DNA from: Caulobacteraceae bacterium
GTDB taxonomy: Bacteria > Pseudomonadota > Alphaproteobacteria > Caulobacterales > Caulobacteraceae
Assembly: GCA_019747095.1 (NCBI GenBank)
Contig: JAIERG010000156.1
Location: 1 to 35,077, forward strand
Direction of reading: 5' to 3'
Length of the DNA stretch: 35,077 nucleotides
Shown here: piece by piece, positions 14,646 to 22,802 of the stretch
How positions within the stretch are numbered: position 1 is the stretch's first letter
How the letters are laid out: each line of letters opens with the position of its first letter
Notes under the pieces: generated by a model
What the model was told of the DNA's origin: nothing
Databases searched by the model: none
The model's input: only the letters and a program-made list of their open reading frames with translations
Program-made: the position numbers and the translations under genes

Positions 14646-17036
14646 CTAGCGCCCATACCGCTCCGCCACCGGAGCGTATCGATCCCAGACCTGACGATCG
14701 GCGAGTGATCGCAGCAGCTTGATATACTCGGCATGGGTCCAGGCCAGCGGTGTAGCGGAGTTGGTGCCTTGGCCCGGCCGGTATTCATGAATCGTCCGAT
14801 TGCCGACGCCATCCCAGACCTGTTCGGGCAACAGCAGGCCCTCGTTGGCGAAGCTCTCCATGCCCGCCACATAAGTGTTACGGATCGTCGTAAGGTCGGT
14901 TGAACCCGCACGGAGAGCGCGCGCCAGTTCATAGTGCCCGCGTTCGCCTGTGAAGAATGGCCAGACCCGACCGCGTTGTCCCGGCGTGTTGCCCCCGACG
15001 CCATAGTTGCCACCCGTCTCGGTGTTCTCTCCATAGCCATCGTTGCCGTAGCGGCGGAACGCCGGAAAGCCGTTCAGGTCGTAGCGGACGCGCAGCCGAT
15101 CCTCGCGGCCCTGATCATCGTATTCCGGCAAGGTAGCCAGGATCGATGGGGCGTCAGCCACCCGTACGCCGTAGCGCACCAACTCAAGAAACCCACCGTC
15201 GATGATCCGGTCCTCGGGCAGTCCGGGCTGGCCATTGTTCTCGCCAAGGGTGCCACGATCGTTGGGATCCTCGTTGCGCGACAGGCGCAGGAAGTAGTTG
15301 CCATCGCCCAGCGACCCCTCCGTGGTGAACATCCGGGCCTCGACCCTCGATGCATAGTCGTCGGCTGTCGCCAGATAACGCTCAGCCGAGGCCGCGTCGC
15401 CCGACGCCCGGGCGATTTCGGCGGCAGTGACCAGGCCGGCGATCACGGCGGCCGTGGTGGACGGAGAATAGCCTTCCTGCTCTTCCCAGCGCTCCTGCTG
15501 GGTCCAGGGCGGGGTTATGGTACGGTCGTTCCAGAGCAGGCCGATGGTCCCGCCCTCGACAAGGAAATCGGCGGCAGGCTTGATCATTTCGGCATACATG
15601 CGGGCCATCTCGGCGTCCGAGACCAGACCGGCCTTCCAGAGCCGCCAGCCCAGCATGATGGGCATCGCGGTCTGGTCCAGCTGAACGCCGACCCACTCGA
15701 TGGTGCCGTCAACCCAGGTCTTCTGCAGGAACCAGCCGGTGGCCCCTGTGTTGCCCGGCGTGTCGGCGTCGACCTGAACCTGGGGCAGGTAGCGGAAGGC
15801 GGCCAGCGGTGTTTCGGTATCGCCGAGAGCCAGCATGGCCATGGCCACCTGATAGAAGTCGCGCGGCCAGACCGCCTTGTAGCCGGTCGAGGGGTTGGTC
15901 GCGTCAACCGTATCGCCCCAAGGGTTGGACAGGCTCGCGATCAGGGCCCCGGCATAGGTCCGGTCCTCCTGCACCTTCAGCATCAGGGCCGAGGCGTAAG
16001 CCAGCTTTCCGCCGTCGGTGGATTGCTCGGCGAGACGCGGCAGCTGGTCCAGAGAGGCGATGTAGTCCTCCCAGCCGACGGCTGAACCCTCACCGTTGAA
16101 ACGCGCCAGGACCGTGTCGAAACCGGCGGCCATGGTCGCGGCGGCGTTCGCCTCGGCTTCAGGTTGGCTGCCACCAAAGCCAATGACGAAATCGCGGGTC
16201 AGGGTCTGGCCCGCCTCGATGACGGGAAGCGTGCCCGCCAGCATGATGTTGCCGCCCGCGTCACCGGTCGAGGCATACTGAGCATCCAGGTCGCCGTCCG
16301 CCAGATCCGTCATTGCGTCGGACATGCCCATGAAGCCCGCGCTCGCCGTCTCGAACGGGGTGCTGGGGCGCAGGACCAGGTGGGTGTCCCCCTCCCACGC
16401 ATGCAATGCGTCGGCCGCAGCCGTCCCCCGATCATTCACACCCGTATTCGCGATGTGGGGTTCCAGCAGAAGGTGGGGAGTGACCGGTCCCCCGATCGCC
16501 CGGATGGTGACGCGTAGGAAAAGCGCCTGTCTGTCGGGGTCGGTAAAGACGCGTTTCTCGATTTCGAACCGACCCTGCCGATCGGTCGTGATGGCTCGAT
16601 AGGCCGGCGACAGGGGGCGACCCTCCGCGTCGGTATGCAGGTATTCGGTGCGTGAAGTCGTATCTGTCCCCTCGACAGCGACCCCGGTCGATGTCGCCAC
16701 GGCGAAGCGCAGCTGCTTGATCTGAGCCTCGTGGATCAGGCCGTACATGGTCTCCGTCAGGACACCGTCGGCGATGGAGAACCACACGCGCGACACCGCG
16801 CCAGTCGGGCCGCCTTCGGCGTAGCGACCGTTCACATAGGCCTCGTAGGACGACCCGACACCGGTCTTGGCTGCGTTCACCCAGGTCGGCTGCTCGCCCG
16901 GTGCGCCGGGGGCAACGGCCTCAATCGGCGGAACGCTAGCGGCACCTTGCAACGTCGCAGGCTGGGGCAGGAGCGCGCAGGCGCCGAGCGCCAGGGTGGC
17001 CGATCCGGCCATCAGGATCGATGTCAGTCTACGCAT
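14646..17036 (-). CDS. Glucoamylase (glucan 1,4-alpha-glucosidase, GH15), predicted lipoprotein
   Basis: Releases glucose from non-reducing ends of starch and maltodextrins. The ATG at 17036 gives 796 residues with a lipoprotein signal (MRRLTSILMAGSATLALGAC, lipobox LGAC). An upstream in-frame extension would destroy this signal and was rejected. Residues from about 50 to 310 form the N-terminal beta-sandwich domain of bacterial glucoamylases (WVNAAKTGVGSSYEAYVNG). The (alpha/alpha)6 barrel follows, with KAVWPRDFYQVAMAMLALGD, the acid-side motif QERWEEQEGYSPST (about 514-526) and the base-side Glu770 in PLAWTHAEYIKLLRSL. No starch-binding module is seen. It is last in the GH97-MFS-esterase-GH15 operon, 11 bases after the esterase. 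Confidence 0.92.
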   Translation of the reverse strand: MRRLTSILMAGSATLALGACALLPQPATLQGAASVPPIEAVAPGAPGEQPTWVNAAKTGVGSSYEAYVNGRYAEGGPTGAVSRVWFSIADGVLTETMYGLIHEAQIKQLRFAVATSTGVAVEGTDTTSRTEYLHTDAEGRPLSPAYRAITTDRQGRFEIEKRVFTDPDRQALFLRVTIRAIGGPVTPHLLLEPHIANTGVNDRGTAAADALHAWEGDTHLVLRPSTPFETASAGFMGMSDAMTDLADGDLDAQYASTGDAGGNIMLAGTLPVIEAGQTLTRDFVIGFGGSQPEAEANAAATMAAGFDTVLARFNGEGSAVGWEDYIASLDQLPRLAEQSTDGGKLAYASALMLKVQEDRTYAGALIASLSNPWGDTVDATNPSTGYKAVWPRDFYQVAMAMLALGDTETPLAAFRYLPQVQVDADTPGNTGATGWFLQKTWVDGTIEWVGVQLDQTAMPIMLGWRLWKAGLVSDAEMARMYAEMIKPAADFLVEGGTIGLLWNDRTITPPWTQQERWEEQEGYSPSTTAAVIAGLVTAAEIARASGDAASAERYLATADDYASRVEARMFTTEGSLGDGNYFLRLSRNEDPNDRGTLGENNGQPGLPEDRIIDGGFLELVRYGVRVADAPSILATLPEYDDQGREDRLRVRYDLNGFPAFRRYGNDGYGENTETGGNYGVGGNTPGQRGRVWPFFTGERGHYELARALRAGSTDLTTIRNTYVAGMESFANEGLLLPEQVWDGVGNRTIHEYRPGQGTNSATPLAWTHAEYIKLLRSLADRQVWDRYAPVAERYGR

Positions 17037-17047
17037 TGGGGTCACTC

Positions 17048-17971
17048 TCAGGCGGGAAGCAGGAAGGTCAGGGGGACGTCGAGGCGGCTGTTCCAGCTCT
17101 TCTCGTTGTGCTCGGCGGTCGGAAAGACCAGCGTCTTGAACCGGTCGGGGCCCCATCCGGCATCGCGGATCACCGTATCGATGCGCGACTGGAAGAAGGC
17201 GTAGAACTGGTCCAGCGTCTCGTCCCCCCGGTCCATATAGAGGCGATGGGTTGCGGGATCGGGCAGGCCGCGCCGGATCACGTCAGACCAGGCCTGCACC
17301 ACGGCCTCGCGCCAGGTGTTCAGCGCGTCGCCCTCCAGTCGCTCGAGCCGCAGGGGCCAGTGGGTCGATAGGCACCCCGCCGCGCCGAAGACGTCGGGAT
17401 GCTTCATCATCGCGTAAAGAGAAATCAGTCCGCCCATGCTGCTCCCCATCGTTGCCGTGTCGTCGCGACCCGGCAGGGTCCGATACTCAGCGTCGATGCG
17501 TGGCTTAAGCTCCTCGACGAGGAAGCGCAGATAGGCGTCGGACAGCGGCGCTCCACCGTACATCGGCAGGAGGGTGTCACGAACCTCTGTGGGCAGGGAG
17601 GCGATCAGGTCGGCCGGGACGTACTCGCGCAAGCGCAACGGCGTGTTCCAGACGGCGACGACGATCGGGGCCCGCACCTGACCGGTCTCGATCAGTCGCA
17701 CCAGATGTTCGTCCACGCCCCATTCGCCAAAGTTCGCGCGCGCAGGATCGAACAGGTTCTGGCCGTCGTGCATGTAGAGGACCGGGTATCGCTCGACGCC
17801 CGCGTCGTATCCAGGCGGCAGCCAGACGGTGACGTTGCGAGGACCCAGGTGCGCCGAGGCGACGGCCTCGTATTCGATAAGCCGACCGCCCGCGATCACG
17901 CCAGTCTGGGCGAGCGTCGGCCCTGCCAGGGGCAGGGCAGTGAGGGTGGCCAACAGGCTGCGACGGTTCAC
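17048..17971 (-). CDS. Alpha/beta hydrolase of the esterase D/Fes family, exported
   Basis: A 307-residue serine hydrolase (Pfam Esterase type) with YPVLYMHDGQNLFDP and the nucleophile elbow GSSMGGLISLYAM, and a late catalytic His in TAEHNEKSW. The start is the GTG at 17971, which overlaps the MFS stop as GTGA and has AAGGAG 8 bases upstream; a longer upstream reading runs through the transporter gene and was rejected. The N-terminus NRRSLLATLTALPLAGPTLAQ resembles a twin-arginine signal, so it probably works in the periplasm. Its place in a maltodextrin operon suggests action on decorated sugars, for example acyl groups, but the substrate cannot be told from sequence. Confidence 0.85.
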   Translation of the reverse strand: MNRRSLLATLTALPLAGPTLAQTGVIAGGRLIEYEAVASAHLGPRNVTVWLPPGYDAGVERYPVLYMHDGQNLFDPARANFGEWGVDEHLVRLIETGQVRAPIVVAVWNTPLRLREYVPADLIASLPTEVRDTLLPMYGGAPLSDAYLRFLVEELKPRIDAEYRTLPGRDDTATMGSSMGGLISLYAMMKHPDVFGAAGCLSTHWPLRLERLEGDALNTWREAVVQAWSDVIRRGLPDPATHRLYMDRGDETLDQFYAFFQSRIDTVIRDAGWGPDRFKTLVFPTAEHNEKSWNSRLDVPLTFLLPA

Positions 17972-19521
17972 GGCTTCAACTCCTTGACCCTCAGGCTCAT
18001 GGCCGCGGCGACGAAGAAGCTGGCCCCTCCGACCACAAGGGCCCAGATCGCCTGGGACTGGAACAGGGCGTTCAGCATGAGGCCGAGCAGGGTCGCGGCA
18101 ACCAGCTGGGGCACCACGATGAAGATGTTGAAGACCCCCATGTAGATGCCCATTTTCCGGCCCGGGACGGCGTTGGACAGGATGGCGTAGGGCATGGATA
18201 CGATCGAGGCCCAGGCGATCCCGATCCCGATCATCGGCAACCACAGCATCTGGGGATCGCGGATCAGGAAGATGCTGATCAGGCCGATCCCGCCCATCGC
18301 CAGAGCGACCGCATGGGTCGCTCGCTTGCCAATTCGGCGAGCGAGAACCGGCAAGCCGAATGCGACGAGGGCCGCGACCCCGTTATAGACGCCGAACAGG
18401 ACGCCGACCCAGTCCGCGCCCTCGTTGTAGGCGGCAGAGGTCGTGTCAGCGGAGCCGAAGTGGACGGCCGTGACGGCAGCTGTGGTGTAGATCCACATGG
18501 AGAACAGGGCGAACCAGCTGAAAAACTGCACCACGGCCAACCCCCGCATGGTCTCGGGCATGCCGAACATGTCGTCCATGATCTCGGTCAGACCGTTGGT
18601 CTGCGCCGCACGCCGCATGGCGGCGACGACCAGTTGCAGCGCCCCGAACCCGGCGACGAAGCCTGCCAGCACATACAGTTCCTTGCCGACGGCCTTCTTC
18701 CAATCCCCGACATCGGCAGGCAGGGCGGCAGCCTGATCACGCACGAACCAGATGGCAAGGAGGGCCAGGATGCCGACAATGAGCCAGCCCAGGCCGCCGG
18801 ACACATAGTGTGACGCCGGACGCATGGCCTCATAAGTCAGCGGTTCGACCCGGGTGCCTTCGAAGGCGTCGATCTGCTCGGGGCTGTACTCCTTCGTGGA
18901 AAACACCGTCCACAGCACCGCCGTCAGCATGAAGGCCGCGCCGACGTAGAAGCTTATGCGGACACTGTCGGGCACGATCCCCTCGGGCGCGGTGTTGGCC
19001 ACGCCCATCTGGCTCAGCATCCAGGGCAGGCAGGAGGCGAAGACCGCGCCCGTGCCAATGAAGAAGCTCTGCATCGCGTAGCCGGTGGCCCTTTGCTCTT
19101 CGGGCAGGTTGTCGCCGACGAAGGCCCGGAACGGCTCCATTGTCACATTGATGGCGGCGTCCATGATCCACAAAGCAGCCGCCGCCATCCAGAGGACAGG
19201 GGCATTGGGCATGAAGATCAGGGCCACGCTCGTCGCAATCGCACCGAACAGGAAGTAGGGCCGACGACGACCCAACGGGCCCCAGGTCTTGTCGCTGAAA
19301 TAGCCGATGATCGGCTGCACGATAAGGCCGGTCAGGGGCGCGGCGATCCAGAGGATCGCGAGCGAGTCGACCTCAGCCCCAAGGGTCTGGAAAATGCGAC
19401 TGGTGTTGGCGTTCTGTAGGCCGAAGCCGATCTGGATACCGAAAAAGCCGACGCACATGTTCCAGATCGCGAGCCGCGTCAGGCGCGGACGTGCCGTTGG
19501 GATAATCGCCTCGAGGGTCAT
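17968..19521 (-). CDS. MFS sugar transporter, SLC45/GPH-like, probable maltose/maltodextrin importer
   Basis: About 12 transmembrane helices in 517 residues. It has the loop motifs GYFSDKTWGPLGRRRPYFLFGA (after helix 2) and an FRAFVGDNLPEEQRATGYAMQSFFIG segment, typical of the SLC45-like sucrose/maltose transporters; C. crescentus MalY is of this general type. The ATG at 19521 begins MTLEAIIPTARPRLTRLAIWNM and is preferred to an upstream in-frame ATG giving a Pro-rich tail. It lies 100 bases after GH97 and overlaps the esterase start by 4 bases. Its N-terminal TLEAIIPT is nearly repeated at the start of the GH13 alpha-glucosidase (24452). Substrate is inferred from context. Confidence 0.88.
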   Translation of the reverse strand: MTLEAIIPTARPRLTRLAIWNMCVGFFGIQIGFGLQNANTSRIFQTLGAEVDSLAILWIAAPLTGLIVQPIIGYFSDKTWGPLGRRRPYFLFGAIATSVALIFMPNAPVLWMAAAALWIMDAAINVTMEPFRAFVGDNLPEEQRATGYAMQSFFIGTGAVFASCLPWMLSQMGVANTAPEGIVPDSVRISFYVGAAFMLTAVLWTVFSTKEYSPEQIDAFEGTRVEPLTYEAMRPASHYVSGGLGWLIVGILALLAIWFVRDQAAALPADVGDWKKAVGKELYVLAGFVAGFGALQLVVAAMRRAAQTNGLTEIMDDMFGMPETMRGLAVVQFFSWFALFSMWIYTTAAVTAVHFGSADTTSAAYNEGADWVGVLFGVYNGVAALVAFGLPVLARRIGKRATHAVALAMGGIGLISIFLIRDPQMLWLPMIGIGIAWASIVSMPYAILSNAVPGRKMGIYMGVFNIFIVVPQLVAATLLGLMLNALFQSQAIWALVVGGASFFVAAAMSLRVKELKP

Positions 19522-19621
19522 GCGACTGGCTCTTCTGCGGTGCGGGGGAGGTGGGAACTCGACCAAGACTCAAGGGGCAGGTTCGACGAGGCGAGGGACA
19601 GCTTCGGCGACTTGAGAGACA

Positions 19622-21673
19622 TCACCGCGCCCTCCCCAGAGGCACGAACCGGATGGCCTGGCCTCCGCCCGGCGCAAGCACCAGCGTCAGGGTCTCGGCC
19701 GAGGTGACTTCACGCTGTTCGATGACGATGTCTGTGCGGCTGCGGCCGTTTCCGTCGCGCCAGTCGGCGTTGGGCCCATCGCGATAGATCTCGGCCCGAT
19801 AGCGGACGCCGGGTTCGAGGAAGCTCAGGTCTGCCGAAAGCACGCGCGGATGCTCGTCGGTGATAGAGCCGAGGAACCACTCGCGGCCGTCCCTTTCGCG
19901 CCGGGCGATGGTGACGTAGTCGCCGATCTCGCCGTTCAGGACGCGGGTCTCGTCCCAGTCCACCGCCACGTCCTTGATGAACTGGAACGGCCCTGGGTTG
20001 GCCTCGTAGTTGTCCAGCAGGTCGGCCGCCATCTGAAGTGGGCTGTAGATGGTCACATAGAGCGCCAGCTGCTTGGCCCAGGTCGTGGCGATGCCGTCCG
20101 GACTGCGCGTCACCATGCCGAAGATGCCAGGCGTATAGTCCATCGGACCGGCCAGGAGGCGGGTGAAGATCAGGTTCACCTCGTGCTCGGGCGGATTGCC
20201 CGGCTGGCCCCAGGCGCTGAATTCCATGCCGCGCGCGCCTTCGCGGGTGATCCAGTTGGGATAGGTGCGGCGCAGGCCCGTGTCCTTGATCGGCTCGTGC
20301 GGGTTGACGGCGATGCGCCGTTCGGCCGCCTCGGTGGCGACCGCCAGGTGATGGCGCGCCATGGCCTGGCTCTCATGCCAGGCGAAGGTCGGCTGGCCGT
20401 CCGGACCCGTGACCCGGGCCCCGCCCGCATCGGCGACGTAGCCCGTCTTCACCGCGCCGATTCCGAGGCGTTCGTAGAGGTCGAATCCCGCCTCCATCTG
20501 CTGTTCGTAGTGGTAGGCGTTTCCGCCCGTCTCGTGGTGGCCGATGATCTGGACGCCGCGCTCGCGGGCGTAGGCCGACAGGGCCTCGATGTCGAAGTCG
20601 GGGTAGCTCTCGGTGAAGGAATAGTCCCAGCCGTTGCCGAACCAGTTGCCGTCCCAGCCGACGTTCCAGCCCTCGACCAGCACGCCGCCAAAGCCATGCT
20701 CGGCCGCGAAGTCGATGTGGCGGCGGACGTTCTCATTGGTCGCACCGTGACGCGGCCCGCTGGCCCAGGTCTTCGTGTCCAGGTGCATTTCCCACCAGAC
20801 GCCGACGTACTTCATGGGTTGGACCCAGCTCACGTCGCCCAGCGCATTGGGCTCATTCAGGTTCAGGATCAGGCTGGATTCAACGAGGCCACCGGCGGTG
20901 TCGGTGATCTGCAGCGTCCGCCACGGGGTGGGGAAGGGGGCCTCGCGCTCCACCGCCGCATTGGTGAAGCCGGGCGTTAGGTCTGCGACGAACCGACGGC
21001 CCTCGGACCGGCGCAGGTTCATGCCGGAATAGTCAATCAGCGCCGCCTCGTGGATCGAGACGTGCAGGCCCGAGTTAAGCCGCATCGTCATCGGGGTCTG
21101 GGTCGAGCCCGCGGCCTCGATCGGTGTGCGGTGATAGAGGTATTCCTCGCGGTTCCACTCCCAGGCCGGAATCCACCAGGCCTCGCCCTCCTCGGCGATG
21201 TTGAACTCGGTCAGCTCCGAGCCGATGCGGACGGTGGGCAGAGAGTCCTGGCGAGGAAACTCGTACCGGAAGCCCAGGCCGTCGTCGTAGACACGGAAGA
21301 CCACGTCGAAGGTCCGGCGCAGGTCCGCGCGCTCGGTGAAGGTGACGCGAAGTTCGCGATAGCGATTTCGGATTTCGCGTCGCTCGCCCCAGGGCTGCTC
21401 CCAAGTCTCGTCGTGATCCGTGGCCGGTTGGGCCGTCAGTTCCAGTCCGCGCTCCAGCTTGGGCGCATCGGTCAGGATGAAGCCCAGTCGCGATGGCTCG
21501 ATTACTGCGCGGCCCAGTCGGCTGACAGCGTAGCTGGGCCGGCCGTCGCCATCTGTTGTCACGCTGACGACCAGGGCACCGTTGGGTGACGTAACGGATG
21601 CCGTCGGCCGCTCCTGCGCCAGGACCGGTGTCCAGACCATGAGGAAGGCGAGGATCATCAACAGGCTACGCAT
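19622..21673 (-). CDS. Alpha-glucosidase, GH97 (SusB-like), periplasmic
   Basis: Hydrolyses alpha-glucosidic bonds of maltodextrins in a calcium-dependent way. From the ATG at 21673 (GGGAG 8 bases upstream) the protein has 683 residues with a Sec signal ending PVLAQ. An N-terminal beta-super-sandwich is followed by a (beta/alpha)8 barrel (WDGNWFGNGWDYSFTESYP, IIGHHETGGNAYHYE). The conserved glutamates of inverting GH97 enzymes are visible: Glu460 in VNPHEPIKDTGLRRTYPNW, then GMEFSAWGQ and GNPPEHEVNL. The presence of Glu at these places, rather than a nucleophilic Asp, points to the SusB-like inverting group. First gene of its minus-strand operon, divergent from the LacI gene. Confidence 0.93.
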   Translation of the reverse strand: MRSLLMILAFLMVWTPVLAQERPTASVTSPNGALVVSVTTDGDGRPSYAVSRLGRAVIEPSRLGFILTDAPKLERGLELTAQPATDHDETWEQPWGERREIRNRYRELRVTFTERADLRRTFDVVFRVYDDGLGFRYEFPRQDSLPTVRIGSELTEFNIAEEGEAWWIPAWEWNREEYLYHRTPIEAAGSTQTPMTMRLNSGLHVSIHEAALIDYSGMNLRRSEGRRFVADLTPGFTNAAVEREAPFPTPWRTLQITDTAGGLVESSLILNLNEPNALGDVSWVQPMKYVGVWWEMHLDTKTWASGPRHGATNENVRRHIDFAAEHGFGGVLVEGWNVGWDGNWFGNGWDYSFTESYPDFDIEALSAYARERGVQIIGHHETGGNAYHYEQQMEAGFDLYERLGIGAVKTGYVADAGGARVTGPDGQPTFAWHESQAMARHHLAVATEAAERRIAVNPHEPIKDTGLRRTYPNWITREGARGMEFSAWGQPGNPPEHEVNLIFTRLLAGPMDYTPGIFGMVTRSPDGIATTWAKQLALYVTIYSPLQMAADLLDNYEANPGPFQFIKDVAVDWDETRVLNGEIGDYVTIARRERDGREWFLGSITDEHPRVLSADLSFLEPGVRYRAEIYRDGPNADWRDGNGRSRTDIVIEQREVTSAETLTLVLAPGGGQAIRFVPLGRAR

Positions 21674-21752
21674 GGTCTTCACTCCCTGACGGCTTCTAGC
21701 GCGAAGCTCTTGCCAAGCGCCCCGCCCGGTGGGCAGATGCGCTGATGACGTG

Positions 21753-21773
21753 TTTTGCAGCAAAATTTGCAGC
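21753..21773. promoter_or_regulatory. LacI-family operator candidate between GH97 operon and lacI-type gene
   Basis: Two overlapping perfect palindromes occur side by side: TTTTGC-A-GCAAAA (21753-21765) and GCAAA-A-TTTGC (21760-21770), the latter followed by AGC. The 9-mer TTTTGCAGC is repeated exactly at 26288-26296 and, inverted, at 26360-26368 in the other promoter region of the locus. It is AT-rich in a GC-rich setting and ends 10 bases before the regulator's GTG. Confidence 0.65.
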
Positions 21774-21782
21774 GGTGGCCCG

Positions 21783-22796
21783 GTGACCCGGCGTTCCACT
21801 CGCCTTGAGGACATCGCGGCCCTGGCCGGGGTGTCGATCTCGACCGCGTCGCGGGCGCTCAACGACCATCCTGCCGTGAACGACCGAACCAAGCAGAAGA
21901 TCTGGAAGCTGGCGCGCGAACACGACTATCCGTTCCGCCGCTACATGCCAGCTGGCCCAATCGGAGCGTCTGGTACCATAGCCCTGGTCACACCGCGCCC
22001 ACAGGGGCGCGAGGGCCGTCTCTATGACCCCTTCATGCTGGAACTGCTGGCCGGGGTCGGCGAGGCGGCGCGGGAACGCGACTGTGACCTCGTGATGAGC
22101 CACGTCTCGCCCGGCAACATCGATGAACTCAACGCCGCCATGACGACCAGCCGGGCGGACGGGGTGATCTTCCTGGGACAGTCCACCCTGCATTCGGCGT
22201 TCAACCGCATGGCCGAGACCGACGGCCGGTTCGTCGTCTGGGGTGCCGAACTGCCGGACCAGGTCTACTGCTCCATCGGCTCGGACAACATCAACGGCGG
22301 GCGACGAGCAACGTCGCATCTGGCGCGCCTTGGAAGAAAGCGCATCGTCTTCCTCGGCGACCTCGATCCGCCCGAAGCCAACCAGCGTCAGCGCGGCTAT
22401 GCCGAGGCGCTGGAGTCCGCCGGGCTGGGTGTCGATCCGGACCTGATCGTGCCTGCTCACTTCGAGGTCGAGAGCGCGGAAGGTTCGGTGGATTTCATGC
22501 TGCGCCGGGGCCTGGACTTCGACGGCATCGTCTGCGCGTCTGACCTCATCGCGCTCGGTGCCGTTCGTGCCCTGTTGCATGCCGGCAAGCGGGTGCCCGA
22601 AGACGTCTCGGTCATCGGTTTCGACAATGTGCCGTTCAGCCGCTACGCGCGTCCGGCCCTGTCCACCATCGCCCAGGACGTGATGAAGGCGGGGCGGCTG
22701 ATGGTCTCGCGCCTCCTGGATCACGCCGGGCAGGGCGGGGGACGCTCGGAGCGCATCCCCACCGACCTGATCGTACGCGAGACCTGCGGCGGCTGA
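21783..22796 (+). CDS. LacI-family transcriptional regulator of the alpha-glucan locus
   Basis: With the GTG at 21783 the protein has 337 residues, the normal LacI length. The helix-turn-helix RLEDIAALAGVSISTASRALNDHPAVNDRTKQKIWKLA is at about residues 6-43. The rest is a periplasmic-binding-protein-like sensor domain with family landmarks (TIALVTPRP, ADGVIFLGQSTL, RIVFLGDLDPPEANQRQRGYAEAL, GIVCASDLIALGAVRALLHAGKRVPEDVSVIGFDNVP). Upstream in-frame GTGs (21729, 21750) would put the operator inside the gene and add a Cys-rich tail, so I reject them, though no Shine-Dalgarno sequence is seen at 21783. It likely represses both the GH97 operon and the amylase/receptor promoters until a maltodextrin ligand binds, and itself. 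It is convergent with the GH13 gene, 6 bases apart. Confidence 0.93.
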   Translation: MTRRSTRLEDIAALAGVSISTASRALNDHPAVNDRTKQKIWKLAREHDYPFRRYMPAGPIGASGTIALVTPRPQGREGRLYDPFMLELLAGVGEAARERDCDLVMSHVSPGNIDELNAAMTTSRADGVIFLGQSTLHSAFNRMAETDGRFVVWGAELPDQVYCSIGSDNINGGRRATSHLARLGRKRIVFLGDLDPPEANQRQRGYAEALESAGLGVDPDLIVPAHFEVESAEGSVDFMLRRGLDFDGIVCASDLIALGAVRALLHAGKRVPEDVSVIGFDNVPFSRYARPALSTIAQDVMKAGRLMVSRLLDHAGQGGGRSERIPTDLIVRETCGG

Positions 22797-22802
22797 GGTC
22801 AT

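Noticed and set aside
14934-16085. Plus-strand open frame of 383 codons opposite the glucoamylase gene
   Set aside because: No domain is recognisable and it mirrors the codon pattern of the glucoamylase gene on the other strand.
14646-17156. Longer glucoamylase start giving 836 residues
   Set aside because: The extra 40 residues come from inside the esterase gene and would hide the lipoprotein signal that begins at the 17036 ATG.
21729-21782. Upstream GTG starts for the LacI-type regulator
   Set aside because: They add a Cys-rich tail before the helix-turn-helix and would place the operator palindrome inside the coding region.
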